NCBI GenBank assembly: GCA_021613535.1
Contig: CP075492.1
Location: 3,844,001-3,908,000 of the forward strand
Direction: 5' to 3'
Length of the DNA stretch: 64,000 nt
Origin: Adineta vaga
Taxonomy: Eukaryota; Rotifera
Shown: one piece after another, positions 1 through 12,145 of the stretch
Position numbering within the stretch: position 1 is the stretch's first letter
Layout of the letters: every line of letters begins with the position of its first letter
Translations under genes and position numbers: made by a program
Notes under the pieces: generated by a model
Told to the model about the DNA's origin: nothing
The model's input: the letters and a program-made list of their open reading frames with translations, nothing else
Database searches by the model: none

Positions 1-153
1 TCGTTGTTACCGATGACTAAAGCTAGTTTTTGACGTGATGTATTAAGATTTGAAGCTGTCATTTATCTAAAATGTCCAAGATGATCAGAAACATCTTATC
101 GAAAGATCAATATAAAATTTTGAAAGTTATTTCGTTGAAAAAAATTTTCTTCT

Positions 154-757
154 CTATTCTTTATCGTCTTCATCATCATTCACATAATATTCTTCATCTT
201 GTTCTTCCTCTTCATCAAAAATCGATTCATCTACTGCTGCTGGTATGCTTGTACCACCTCGAGTGTAAGAAGCCTAGAACAATCCAATAAAAAATCATGT
301 ACGATAGAAATACGGTTACTTACGTTCTGTTTCACATGAAATACTAAATTTAACATACCAATCACAACTGGTATTTCTTTTTGTAACTTTTGTAATTCGT
401 TTTTAATAGGTGTTGCTGATAAATAATGTCGAATACGGATCATTTTCTTTCCACTTGTACATCTAATCGAAAGAAGATATTCGAATATTCTTAGATTATG
501 AATCTATCAATATACTTATCAAATAAAATATTTGAACGAGTTGTAATTCTGTAAAGTTTATTCATTACACATGAATACTTATATTTATCGGCGGCTAATT
601 TGTCTCTCTCATTAAGACCAGTTAAAATTTCATAAATTATAGATAAATCATCGGCAAGAGTTGCACACGTTTCTTTGTTTGATGTAACTGTTGCAACTAT
701 ATCCATACCATATTTGATCAACTTGATCACTGTTACAATACCTACTGGACTTGACAT
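154..757 (-). CDS. Small helical protein, MLKL N-terminus-like, acidic tail
   Basis: Three exons (757-516, 462-324, 273-154) join in phase across introns of 53 and 50 nt and give 166 aa. The start is the first ATG after upstream stops. The N-terminal ~120 residues look all-helical, beginning 'MSSPVGIVTVIKLIKYGMD', with a spaced hydrophobic pattern like the helical-bundle N-terminal regions of MLKL-type and plant NLR/kinase adaptor proteins. That resemblance is by eye and not certain. The last ~30 residues are almost all Asp, Glu and Tyr. There is no kinase domain after the bundle, so the protein is either a stand-alone adaptor or a truncated relative of longer kinase or TPR proteins. No signal peptide is visible. 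Confidence 0.65.
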
Positions 758-1526
758 ATCGTGATGGAGCAGAAAAACTCTTACAGTTTAATAGTTGTAA
801 CTCTTTTTGATATCAACAATATGATGTGAAATAATGGACTTTGTTTTGTTATCAGAAAACAAACGTTTACTACCTACCTGTCACATGATAAGACAATCTT
901 TCCTTTCTACGAATCATATGCACATAAACTTATTGTTGAAAGTTTCGAAAACCTTATCTCATTATTCACATATAATTAAATATGAATTGCACATTATGTT
1001 TGAAACAATTATAGAAGACTTCTTGAAGTACGAACAAAGTATATTATACTTTTAAGAATATTTTGATTCATGTCCAATTTTCTAAAGATGAAACTAGATT
1101 AATTAGCAGAAGATAAAAGTTACATCCTGTCATTAGTACTTACGATTGGCATCAACCCAAGTTTTCTATCTTGTCTTGTACAGTTTAGAAAAGCTTATAA
1201 TTTAGCTGATAGTTCGATGTTATGTCACCATTTATCAAATTGATATTTTCTCTAAAAATGTGTCCTATTAGTATTATTTTTCTTATTGTAATAGTCATCT
1301 TGAATTGTAGAGTGATAAGAAGGAAAATGTTGACAAAGCATAATAGATCAAATTCTTTCAAAAGATTCTAAGTAATGTGTCGATGAATCTCAACGTTGTA
1401 TTTACACGAAAAAGTTAAATTCAAAAGAAATAGATTCATCTATTTCATACATTTGTCTGACTTGAACAGCTTTTCAATTGAATTATATACACTATCGTAC
1501 TGAATTCCTGCTGTTAAAACTCATGA
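758..1526. other. Intergenic stretch, no supported gene
   Basis: AT-rich. A 73-codon ORF (834-1055, +) has no recognisable motif, no good splice continuation and composition like the surrounding non-coding DNA, so I do not call it. Confidence 0.5.
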
Positions 1527-4500
1527 CTAAAGACCTTCGAGTTTCGAAATCGTATTTCTATTAATTTTCTGCGCTGTCTTATAGCATTCGTGAGCTCTTG
1601 TGGATAATCCCATCTTTTCATATACTGAGCCAATGTTGTTGTAAGTTGTAGCGAGGGTGGAATGTTCCGAGGGAAGAGATTTTTGTTGAATGCTGAGTGC
1701 TTTATTGAACTTTTCGAGAGCTACGTCGTTCTTTTCCAACTGAAAGTACACTTTACCGATGTTAATCAAAGTAGAGGCTAAGTCTGAATGATCGGGAGGA
1801 AGAGATTTCTCTTGAATTCCGAGTGCCTTTGTGTAGGTTTCATTCGATGTTGAATAGTTTTGCATTTCGAAATATATTAATCCAATGTTGTTGTAAGTAG
1901 TGGCTAAATTTGGATGGTTTGTATAAAGGATTTGTTTTTGAATAGCAAGTGCTTTGTTATAGTATTCAAGTGCTTTTGAATAATTTTTTATCGTTGAATA
2001 TACTGAACCAATATTGTTGTATGTAATACCTATAGCTGGATGATTAGACTGAAATGATTTTTGTTGAATTTCTAATGCTTTGTTGAAGTGAGCAAGTGCT
2101 GTTAAATTCTTTCCTTTTTTGAGCTGTATTTTCCCCATATTGTTGTAAGTTATAGCCAAATCTGGATGAGTGAGAGGAAGAGATTTTTGTTGAATTTCTA
2201 ATGTTTTGTTAAAGTTTTCCAAAGCTTTTGTGTATTCTTCGTATGTAAGATCTAATTCACCGAAATTGTTGTAAGTCGTAGCCAAGTCGATATGATCAGC
2301 AGAAAAAGATTGTTTTTGAATTTGTAATGCCTTATCATAGTTTTCACGAGCTCTTTTATAATCTTCCTTCTTGAGAAACATTGAGCCGACATTGTTGTAA
2401 GTAGCGGCTAAATCGGAATGTCCAAGAGGAAGATGTTTTTCTTGAATTTCTATTGCCTTGTCGAAGTAGTTACGAGATTTTAGGTCTCCTACCTCATCTA
2501 AATCGACTAGATCAATGTGAATGTAGGTAACGGCTAAATTTGGATGATTTGATGCAGGATTCTTTTTTTGAATATTCAGTGCCTTGTTATACTCTTTTCG
2601 AGCTTTTGAGAAGTGTCCGCACTTGAAGTATACTTCACCAATATTGTTATAAATTACAGCTAAATCAGGATGATCGCTAGAAAGATAATTTTGTTGAATT
2701 TTGAGTGCGTCGTGGTACTCGTCAAGGGCTGTTTTATACTGTGCCCTGGCAGAATAATATGTACCGAAGTTATTATGAAGGATGGCTATTGTTTGATTGT
2801 TTATGAGAGGAAATTGTCGTTGAACCCTCAGTGCTTCTATATAACTCTTAAGAGCTGTTGAATGATTTCCTAGTTTGAACTGTACCTCACCAATACCATT
2901 GTAAGTAATTGCTAAAATCGAATGATTTGGAGAACGAGTTTTTTGTTGAATCCCAAACGCTTTGTTAAATTTTGTAAGAGCTCTTGAGTATTCCCCCAGT
3001 TTAAAATATGCTTCACCAAAGTTGTTATAAGTTGTAGCGGAATCTGGATGATTTGAAGAGACATCTTTTTGTTGAATATCTAATGCTTTTTTATAGTTCT
3101 CGAGAGCTCTGTTGTATTCTCCTGTGTAAGAATACATTAAACCCATGTTGTTGTAAGTAGTAGCTAGATCTTGATGATTAGAAGAAGGAGATTTTTGTTG
3201 AATTGACAGCACGCTTTTGTAATCATCAAGAGCTGCTGAATGCTCTCCCATGTAGGAATGTATTAGACCAATTCGATTGTAGATGGTGATTAATTTCGGA
3301 TGATCAGCTGAAAGTTGTTGTTTTTGAGTATCTAGTATTTCCAGTGCTTTTGAGTAGTTTCTCATCTTGAAATATAGTTCAGCAATAATGTTGTAGCTCA
3401 TCGTTTCGTTCAATGGATCGGAAGGAGGTAAGATTTTGTGATTTTGGGAAATCTTATTGTACTTTTGCAAAGATTTTGAATCATATGGTATACTGTCATG
3501 CCCTAAAATAACGTTATTAAAGATAGAGACTAGAGTGTGATGAGTTGAAGAAAATGATCTATCTATCTAAATGAGTATCATAATTAATTTGGACATTCAG
3601 TTACTATAGAAGATTAGAAATAGTGGTCAACTGAATCGATTATATATATATATATATATGAATAGTTAAATTCAATAAAAGTTAAGTTGCATTCTTACCT
3701 GAAATATTTTCGAATTTATATTCGAGTTCACTTATATTTTTACCAATTTGATTCCATCCTATTTGAACTCTCTTGATTTCTATGATAGACTCATTATTTT
3801 CTTTTTTGAATCCATGAAATTCCATAAAACACCAAATAAACACAAGCATTAGTGCTACGGTGGTGACGAACAATGATAAATTGAATAGGAATGAGTATAT
3901 ATTTCGCAATTTCTTTCTTATTGATTTCAATAACAACTTTTTTCTATTATTTTTCATGGTAGCTACGTTACTCTCATACATATCTTTATCATATTCATCC
4001 ATCTGAAAGTCACCGTTATTTTGTTCACGTCGATTAGCTAAATTCAAGTTCAAATCAAATATAAATATCCGCTTATTTTACTTATATAACGTACGCAATT
4101 CGAAAGATAGTTTATCTTTCTCACCGTCTCGTTGTCCAAACATTTGATTGCCAACGGGCGGCATAATTTCCGATAAACTTTGAAATGAATAATTTAGATC
4201 AACATCACGATTTCTATTCAAATTTTCTAGACAGAATCGAAAAACAAACAAATATATTTTGAAAAACAGAATAGATTTACCTCTCAATAGATTTGCAGCA
4301 TCAAAACATTGAATTTCATCGAATGCATTGATGAGATAACTGAAATCTCGATTATTTATTTTATCTCGATCGAAAAGACAATCCATCAGACGTAAAGTCC
4401 CACTTAATGATGGATCATCTCGGATTCTTCGTGGAAGATCTTCATCACCACCAAGATAAAAATGCAGACGTGTTCGATCATCAGCAGTAAGACGATCGTG

Positions 4501-4539
4501 AATATTCAATATGGTAGCACGTAAACGAAAATTATTCAT
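1527..4539 (-). CDS. Death-effector-like / TM / TPR-array membrane protein
   Basis: Four exons (4539-4281, 4226-4125, 4037-3699, 3562-1527) close in phase, all at phase-1 junctions, giving 911 aa. Residues ~1-86 form a death-effector-like domain starting 'MNNFRLRATILNIHDRL', with 'PRRIRDD' and an LLRG end. A linker exon follows. The third exon has a basic stretch (KKLLLKSIRKKLRN) and one membrane segment (SLFVTTVALMLVFIWCF). The last exon encodes about 14 tetratricopeptide repeats of ~42 residues of the kinesin-light-chain/nephrocystin type (pattern HPDLATTYNNIG.....Y..AL..Y.KAL.IQ). By the positive-inside rule the DED is cytosolic and the TPRs lie outside, which is odd for TPRs. The start is the ATG matching the paralogue at 20302; an in-frame ATG also exists at 4575. 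The same cassette recurs in the gene at 18954-20302. Function is inferred: receptor-like signalling. Confidence 0.8.
3640..3659. repeat. (TA)n microsatellite
   Basis: A run of about ten TA units lies inside the third intron of the DED/TPR gene. Confidence 0.8.
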
Positions 4540-5024
4540 TAATACTCTTTCTTTATCCTTAAGAAGAAAAAACATATTTTCAAGAAATCACTTGATTTTT
4601 TTTCTCGTTAAAACGAACCATGGTATTCGCCGAAGAGTTATATGTTTAGATCGAATTAATAGTTTGTTATTTTCGTATAGAATATTTCATAAATGAGAAA
4701 GGTTATTCATTCCCCACATCACACTTCGATCTTCCAAGAGGCAATTAACTTTCTCTTGGAAAGATAAAGAAACAAACATATACTGATGAAATATCAAATT
4801 CAATGAGAAAAACATGATTTTCTAGTGAAATGTCAATTAAAATACGTGATATTTCATTATTTGTTTTTTTAGACAAGTTAAAACGAACACAAAACGTTTT
4901 GAAAGTGTATACATTCTTATCTCGTTACTTTTTCTTTCCCATATATTTTTTTATATTTGTATTTTCAGTTAATGACTCATAGAATACGAAAATCTGTTCT
5001 TATGTCATTACATTCATTTGACTC
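4540..5024. other. Intergenic, divergent promoter region
   Basis: Between the divergent DED/TPR and ART genes. AT-rich; no motif I can defend. Confidence 0.4.
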
Positions 5025-6346
5025 ATGTTATTATTTGTACAAACGAGAATGAAAAAGCAACAACAACGACAACGAAGCTATGATTTCTTAACCATACACA
5101 CTTGTTCTCACTCAGACATTTCACAATTGATGATCAAACAATGGGGGTTCGTAAAATCAAAAGAATCATTTCTTCATCGTTTTAATTCTTATTTCTATAG
5201 TCAGGTGCGTCCATATCGAAAATAGAAGACGATTTTTTCAATATTTGCTCAAGTGGAGATATTAAAAATGCTCGTCGCTTGTTGCTCACGATGACATATA
5301 AAAAATTCAATCGTCAACGACGAAATGGAAATACTCCTCTTCATATGGCTTGTCTAAACGATCATAAGGATATTATCATTTTATTACTCAACGAAGAAGA
5401 TGTTTGTGCTAGAACTTTACGTAATAAAGATGGCAAAACTGCTTATGATTGTGTGAAATCACCTGAAATTCGACAATTATTTCGTCGTTCTCGTGAATCA
5501 ACAGTCGATCGATTTAGTGAAAAGAATCCAACATCATCTCTTCAACCAATTCTCTCACCAAATGATGATGAAATAAAGATTTCTCATGAACAAATTCCCG
5601 ATGATTGGGTTCGTGGTTATACAAATGCAAAGCAAAATTTTGATGGACAATTTATGCTTGCTCTACAAAATGCGCCATTACTATTACGAGCATTGATGAA
5701 AACACGAACCATCAATGAAGCTGAAGATACATTCGAAATTTTTCTTGAAAAATGTATCGAACATCAACCAAATAAACGTTATTTAATTCGCGAAGAATAT
5801 AAAAGATATAGACAAACAAAAAATGTCGAACATTTATTAACCATTTATACATTTGAAACAATTGTTTACAAAGCTTTACAACAAGAAATGAATGCTTATA
5901 CTACATTACTTTTTCTTAATTTGAAAAAATTAGTCAAACGATCATATCAAGGAAGAACCTATCGAGGTGCTCAAATGACTCAAATAGATATTGATGCGTA
6001 TACATGGGCACAAAAAAGTAAAGACTTTCTTTTAGAAACACGTCTATTTCAATCAACATCAAAGACAAAAAATGTCGCAGAAGTATTTGGAGAAGCTAAT
6101 CCAAGATCGGACAAGTATGGTGTTGTATTTGCCTATATATTTGATGAACAGTGTCCAACTGCTATTGATCTTCAAGGTATTTCATATTTTGAAGAAGAAG
6201 ACGAAGTTCTGCTGTTTCCGTTTACATTATTCAAAGTGGATAATATAATTTTTGTTGAAGCATTAAGACATTATGATATTTCTCTTCGATATATTCCATC
6301 ATCGAAAAAATCATTTCTTTCATCATGGTGGAATGCAAAAGAATAA
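5025..6346 (+). CDS. Ankyrin-repeat ADP-ribosyltransferase (R-S-E type)
   Basis: The main exon is open from an acceptor at ~5201 or 5205 to 6346 and encodes ~380 aa. It opens with ankyrin-type sequence ('SGDIKNARRLLL', then 'NGNTPLHMACLNDH' and 'NKDGKTAYD'). The C-terminal ~220 residues are an arginine-type ADP-ribosyltransferase fold. The conserved Arg is in YRG (codon at 5963), the STS motif is at 6053-6061, and the E-x-E is in 'FEEEDEVLLF' (~6191-6205). All three catalytic parts are intact, so mono-ADP-ribosyltransferase activity is likely. No signal peptide is seen, so it is probably intracellular. The 5' end is uncertain. A first exon from ATG 5025 with a 51-nt intron at 5151 looks good but is one phase off; an alternative donor GTTCGT at 5147 joined to the AG at 5204-5205 keeps the frame. 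Confidence 0.8.
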
Positions 6347-6404
6347 ACATATTATTATTTCAAAATTGATCTTAATAAAAAAAACAATAAAAAAGAAAAT
6401 GTTT

Positions 6405-7377
6405 TTATTCTTGGATTTTCATTGAACTATCAACTGATAGTTTTGTCTCTACAGGAATAGTGTCTTTTTCTGTGGGATTGACATCTTTTAGAGGCGGTAA
6501 AACTTTTGAAGTCGATGTTTCATCAGTTACAGATACTTCAGTAGCATTCGGTAAATCTTGTTGAGTATCAGAAAGTTGTGCGACGGGTACAACAGTAACT
6601 TGAGTATTGCCTTTTTTTCTGCCACAAAAATGTTTCCAAGTTTTATAACCACAATATATACCGTAAATAATTGAACATATGCATAAAACGATATAGACAA
6701 TTTCACCGTATGTTTTTACATAACCCAAACATTCAGACGATCTAGGAGATAAGTAGAACATTGCTTGTGAACCCTGTAGAAAAATTCATTTCATATCAAT
6801 CTAAATATCAGTTGATTACTAATTCATTCTTACCGGTCCTATAGACCAACTTAGAACACCACTACACATGCCAACTGTAAAAATAAATGCACGACGAAAT
6901 GCTTTTTCACTAGTATTATATTTGATGACTGTTGCTACTAAAATCTATAATCAATGAAATGATATGATGAATAGAAAAAAGAAGCATGAAACAAACCAGA
7001 AGAATCAAGGCAGTGACAAGAATTATACTCATAGCGCCTAATACAATCAACCAAATTGGTATTGATGGTTGACGAGGTAGATAACAATGTCGATTGTATG
7101 CAATTACACCGAATATTAATGAAACTATTCCAATAATACCAATAAGAAATAGGAAAATAATGATAAATAATTTCTTCATTAAGAATTTAACATGAATTTT
7201 GATTGAGTCGACACCCACTCTTCCAAGGTTTTCTTGTAACGGCTTTATTTGACGATCACGAAATAGATCGATAATTGGTTGATGAGCTTTTGCATTGAAT
7301 TGAAAGCGTGCTTCCTAGAAGAAGAAAAAAAGATCACAGCTATTCTAAACATTATCTTTCATCTATCTTACTCCCAT
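6405..7377 (-). CDS. Four-TM membrane protein
   Basis: Four exons (7377-7372, 7314-6997, 6944-6834, 6773-6405) join in phase and give 267 aa. The first exon encodes only Met-Gly. After a ~50-residue hydrophilic N-terminus come four hydrophobic segments: 'LFIIIFLFLIGIIGIVSLIF', 'IWLIVLGAMSIILVTALI', 'AFIFTVGMCSGVLSWS' and 'IVYIVLCICSIIYGIY'. A ~70-residue hydrophilic tail rich in Thr, Pro and Asp follows. The layout is tetraspan, like small TMEM272-type proteins, but I see no diagnostic loop motif and assign no function. It converges on the ART gene, with only ~60 bp between stop codons. Confidence 0.75.
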
Positions 7378-7430
7378 CGTTTCGTTTTGATATACTTTTC
7401 ACTAACGAATTTTTCGAGTCTCAATAGTGG

Positions 7431-7440
7431 TTTATATACA
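7431..7440 (-). promoter_or_regulatory. TATA box of the four-TM gene
   Basis: TATATAAA on the minus strand, about 55 bp before the ATG at 7377. Confidence 0.5.
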
Positions 7441-7974
7441 GCTGTGCTTGAATAATAACCTGAGTCAACAATAGCCGTGTTGCAATGTAAATAAAGGCAA
7501 AAATCATATTATTTTTGTTTCTAAGGAATATTTGTATTAATCAAATGACGGTAGTTGAAAAATATAAAATCATGCTAAGAAAGAATTAACATATTGACAT
7601 CATTTCGAAATAACTTACACTTGTTCGCCTTTTTCATTCAATACGTCTGCGCAAATAGTAAACCACATTAAAAATAATCAATCAATCTAGTAAATAGATT
7701 GTTTTTTAGCGTAGAATGTATTTATCGTAAAATCGTTTTAATGAAAAGAAGTACAGAATCTCTTCAACAACATAAAATTTCATTTTATTGGAGAAAAGAA
7801 TTGCTTTTACAGAACAAATGGTACATTAAAAATATTTCTATTTAGTCTCTGTAAAGAACAGCGTTTTCTTATCTTTTAATAAACTATCAATTAAAGAAAT
7901 AATCATGCCATTTCATTACAAAAAAGATGTATCATTTGATATATATCAAAAGCCATTACACAAGAATATCTTAA
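7441..7974. other. Intergenic, nothing recognised
   Basis: AT-rich sequence between the four-TM gene and the kinase pseudogene; no ORF or repeat stands out. Confidence 0.4.
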
Positions 7975-8655
7975 ATGGCAAAAGATAACACATCAAAAGA
8001 TTCTTCTCCAAATCAACGTTCAGGTTATTATAATCAAAAACTAGAAGATATGTTCTTTCAAAATCTTGTGGAAAATGCACGTAAAGATCAATTTGATATG
8101 CCATAATATGAAATGTTACCAGTTACAGATGATATTCAACGTCAATTATGTTCTCAACCAAACAAATCTTATTTCAATCAATTCCAGTAATTAATTATAA
8201 AGATTTAAATATTAATTTCAATACTTCATTACGTCAATGTTCATTTGGTATTGTTTATAGAGGTCGATGAAGAAATCAAAGTGTTGCTATTAAATAATTA
8301 CATTTAAATAAATTAACTCGACAAGAATAAAGTTCATTTGTTAAAGAGATAATAATCATGTCAAATTTAGGTAAACATCAAAATTTAGTTGATCTATATG
8401 GTTATACATTAGAACCACTTTGTTTGATTCAAGTACATTCAGTAACTGATTTTGCAAGAACATCATCGTCTATCGCATCATCAAGAACATTCAATGAAAT
8501 TATTCAATCGACCAAGAATCAGTTCGAAAACAAAAAAATTTTTGAAAAATTTTATTGAAAAATGTTGGCATCAAAACCCTCAATATCGACCGGTTATCGA
8601 ACAAATTTTGAAAGATTTGAAAGCATCATGTGTTAAAATCCGTGATTCTTTTTAA
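7975..8655 (+). pseudogene. TKL-type protein kinase relic
   Basis: Translating through breaks shows a kinase remnant. A hydrophilic N-terminus from ATG 7975 is followed by a glycine-rich loop and VAIK lysine ('SFGIVYRGR', then 'NQSVAIK'), an alphaC/beta4 region ('MSNLGKHQNLVDLYGYTLE') and, in another frame, the C-lobe end ('KCWHQNPQYRP'). The catalytic loop, DFG region and activation segment are missing. Stops interrupt the frame at ~8104 (TAA), ~8269 (TGA), ~8296 (TAA) and ~8328 (TAA), and there is at least one frameshift near 8185. The gene is clearly dead. The family is typical of the many TKL/NLR-associated kinases of bdelloids; that link is inference. Confidence 0.8.
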
Positions 8656-11498
8656 CTGAAAAGCCTTGGAAATTGTAAATCCCATGTTTTTTTGAAGAAT
8701 TCTTCATTTTGATTTTGAATATTTAATTCATGTTTAACATGAAATACTGTTGATTCAGCATACATCATCGATTTAGTTTGAATATCAACTTGAAATAACG
8801 ATGGATCTGGAAAATAATATTTTATATTTCGTTCAATTTCGATACGCGCTGATTGAGGATCGATTATTTGTATTTCATAAGCACTTTGTACTGTTTCATC
8901 AAATACTAAACCATCGGGATATTCGATACAACCATCGTCTTCCTTTATCTGAATTAGAATATTAAAAGATAATTCTTGTAAAGTAGTTTTCTTATTACTT
9001 TTAATGTCACTATTTGCGTGCTTTCATCAACTATTCGATGGCGTTGACTGGAACCTTCTCGTAATTGTTTTATTGGAATACCTTGTGCAATTTCTGGCAA
9101 AGCAAAATCATTTCGTAATGAACTAAACAATTCTGAAAAATATCTTCAAAAGACATTTCAATCGAATTATCTTACTAGTTTTCCATCAGACGTGGTAATT
9201 TCAAAACACATGGTGATGACTGATCAAAATGTATTCTAATCGAGCACAAAATTCCTTCTCCATTGAATTTAAAATGATCATCTTACGTTAATGTTGTTGA
9301 TGTAGATGAAGGCCATACTAATGGCCAATATGAACTTGATAAACTTAAACGAAGACGACAACCAATTGGAAGACATATACATACACCTGATAAAGTAACA
9401 TCAATACTTTAAAGAGAAAAATTCGAAAAGAAAATCTCATAAGATAATTAATGTGAATACAAACGTGTAAATTTGATCAATATTCAATTCTTCTGGATGT
9501 TCATGTGATTTGTAATGTGTTAAATTAAGTATTCCACGTGCAAGAAGAATTGATGCTGATGTTTTTTCATCGATCATATTTAAACGAACACAAATTAAAC
9601 CATTTGGTTCATTTGAACTTAAATTCAATTGAACACTTGGAAATCCGAATAATTCTGAAACAGAAAAGAAAATTACGACAATTTCATTTCGAAATTACCA
9701 TATTGTTCCGTTAATGGAAGGGAATCAAAGCATAATGAATGTCCATCGTCAAGTCGTTGATCAATTGGATGAGTTGGAAGATGTGCTGCTCCAAATCCTA
9801 AATAATTTCCACCTGCTAAACCAGTTATTTGTGGTGAGAAAAATGATATTTCCTTGGGTAATTCATCTTGTACAATTGGTTTCGTTTGTAATGATTGATA
9901 CGATAAATAATAAACAATTTCGTCTTGTTTGGATGTATAATCTTCTTTATTCATGGATAAAAGATCATTTCTTTGATCATGTTCTATTGGAAATGATGGA
10001 AGTTGATTGAAATGAATCCATTTTCCTTTTCGTTCGATAACTATCGAGCGAAGTTCATCCAAATTTGGACTTAATTGATAAATCGAAAACATTTCCTTCT
10101 TTTCATAACCATTTCGAATACCTAGAATATTCTTCATTTAATAATTGATTGAATATCACACGACAAACCTTTTATATGATAATCTAACCATGCAATAACT
10201 TCTTGTAAAAATCCGATTTGTGGTCCAGGATACGCATCGTCTCTGAAAGATCGAAATATTTCTGAAAGAAATAGGAAAGAAATTTTCAACTCACGGCCAT
10301 TGATGTCCCCAAGGACCAATGATAGCACGTTTCGGACATGTTAATCTTGACATTAAACGAAAAACTGGATCCGTATAGAGATCAGCAAATCCACCAATTA
10401 AAAGAACTGGACAAGATATCTTCGAATAATCTTCACAAATACTTCCATATCGCCAGTAACTATTTCTAAAAATATCCAAGTTTTTTCTCTCAATTTTCTC
10501 ACTCAAACAAACCGAGTTTGATGTTTCATCCAATAGAAATCCAATGGTATCAATTGATTCAATCTTTCTCTCCAAATATCTTCTAAATTACTCTTTTCAT
10601 CAATTCCTCCTTGGTAAATCGGATGTGGTGGAATTGATAACCATATTAACATTTGAGTTGACCATGCCAATGCTAAAGAGAGAGAGAGAGAGTCTTAAGT
10701 GTTTCTTATCGAAATATAGAGTTCTAATACCTTCTTGTGCAGCTAAACATCCTCCATAATAATGAATATCATCACTATAACGATCATCAGTTGAATAAGC
10801 AGAAATAATTCCAACTAAATTCTACAAAACAGCACCAATTACTTATTGATTTAATCGAGTAAATAAGGATATACTTTCGGTTGAAGTGAACCAATTTGTA
10901 ATCCATTAAATCCACCCCATGATTTTCCATACATAACAACCTTAGATGAAACATATGAAATAATCTTGGATCTGTTATATTCCTGTTACTTTTCCATTCG
11001 ACCAAGTTTGTTTTTCTATCCATTCAAGAATTTCTAGAGCATCTGATTGTTCTTGTTGACTATATTCATCATCAAATATTCCTTGAGAATTTCCTGATCC
11101 TCGTATATCAACTCTCAATGAAACATAACCAAATCCGGTGAAATATTTCAATCGAATTTCATCTCGTTTTGATCTAAATTTTTCCAAAGAGAAATAATCT
11201 TCTTTTTCTAAATACAACTCTGATTCAAACTTACGTCCAATCAGCTTTTCTATATGGTAAATATTCTAAAATAGTCGCAAATTTTTCTTTATTTTCTTCT
11301 TTGCCTAAAACAAAAAGAAAAAAAGATAAATACATTCAGCGAATACTCATCAATCTAACTTTTCGGCATCCAGATATTTGCTGCTAATTTAATTCCATTA
11401 TTGAGAACGATTGTGACTGTTGTCCATTTTTCAATTTCATATGGAAATTCTGTACGAATCGAATGATTTGTATCAATAACTTTCAATGTTGATTCCAT
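8652..11498 (-). CDS. CocE/NonD-type alpha/beta hydrolase (peptidase S15 family)
   Basis: A many-exon gene starting at ATG 11498 ('MESTLKVIDTNHSIRTEF'). Diagnostic parts in order: 'LEYLPYRKADW', 'GYVSLRVDIRGSGNSQG' (11100-11170), the nucleophile elbow 'YGKSWGGFNG' (~10900-10935, Ser), the acid segment 'LLIGGFADLYTDP' (~10370-10410, Asp) and the histidine in 'IIGPWGHQWP' (~10300-10325). The C-terminal half (10137-8652) is the beta-rich X-Pro dipeptidyl-peptidase C-terminal domain. The catalytic triad is complete, so an active acylase, esterase or peptidase is plausible; the substrate cannot be told. Such enzymes are mainly bacterial and fungal, so transfer followed by gain of short introns is likely. 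The stop overlaps the end of the kinase relic on the other strand. I did not resolve every intron. Confidence 0.8.
10680..10693. repeat. (GA)n microsatellite in an intron
   Basis: Short GA run inside an intron of the CocE-type hydrolase. Confidence 0.7.
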
Positions 11499-11885
11499 TG
11501 ATCTATCGAAATATAATATACGTGTGTTTGATATAGTCGACGCAGAAAATATTCACTCTTTCTGAATAAAGAAAACAACATCGACTTACACGTGCGCTAG
11601 ATTTCAACTATTCTTTTTCTCTTATCTTTCTATATTAAAGGTTGCTGCTGTTTCTATATCATCGTTTTACGCACTATAGGATAGAGTCAGTTTTTTTAAA
11701 TAAGCATAAACGAAATTTAAAAATTATGGAAAGAAATATAGTTTATTTAATTGTAATTGTTTTATTCATATTTTCTGCTGATATATAATGATTAGATTTT
11801 TAATTTATTACATTTCTCAAGAAAATATTGAATACATATTGACATATTAATAACATTTGTCAGGAAAAAAACATAGAGAAAACAG

Positions 11886-12145
11886 TTATTTGCCAGGATT
11901 ATAATAACATCGTCCATTTCTCCAGCTTGGATCATTCTTCTGACAATGCATTCCGTCACAACAAGTTGCTTGTGCACCATTGTCACCAAAACATTCAGCA
12001 TCATGACCACCACACTAGTTCAAATACATAAAATAATCAATAATTTCAAATCAAATAATGTTCATCTAGTTACTGCTTGACAAACAACTGCAAAAGCAGC
12101 AAACAACAAGGCAACAAAAAGAATATATGTAACAGCTTTGTTCAT
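11886..12145 (-). CDS. Secreted knottin-like cysteine-rich peptide
   Basis: Two exons (12145-12074, 12014-11886) joined across a 59-nt phase-0 intron give 66 aa. Residues 1-24 are a strong signal peptide (MNKAVTYILFVALLF...), ending exactly at the intron. The mature 42 residues contain six cysteines spaced C-x6-C-x9-CC-x4-C-x11-C, the inhibitor-cystine-knot pattern. Peptides of this fold include toxins, protease inhibitors, antimicrobial peptides and signalling peptides; the sequence does not show which. A rotifer housekeeping or defence role is as likely as a toxic one. A broken inverted copy of the first exon lies at 12902-12971. Confidence 0.75.

Noticed and set aside
834-1055. 73-codon ORF with ATG
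   Set aside because: No motif, no splice partner and composition like flanking non-coding DNA.
9714-10010. 98-codon plus-strand ORF
   Set aside because: Lies antisense to CocE hydrolase exons, whose frame has clear family motifs.
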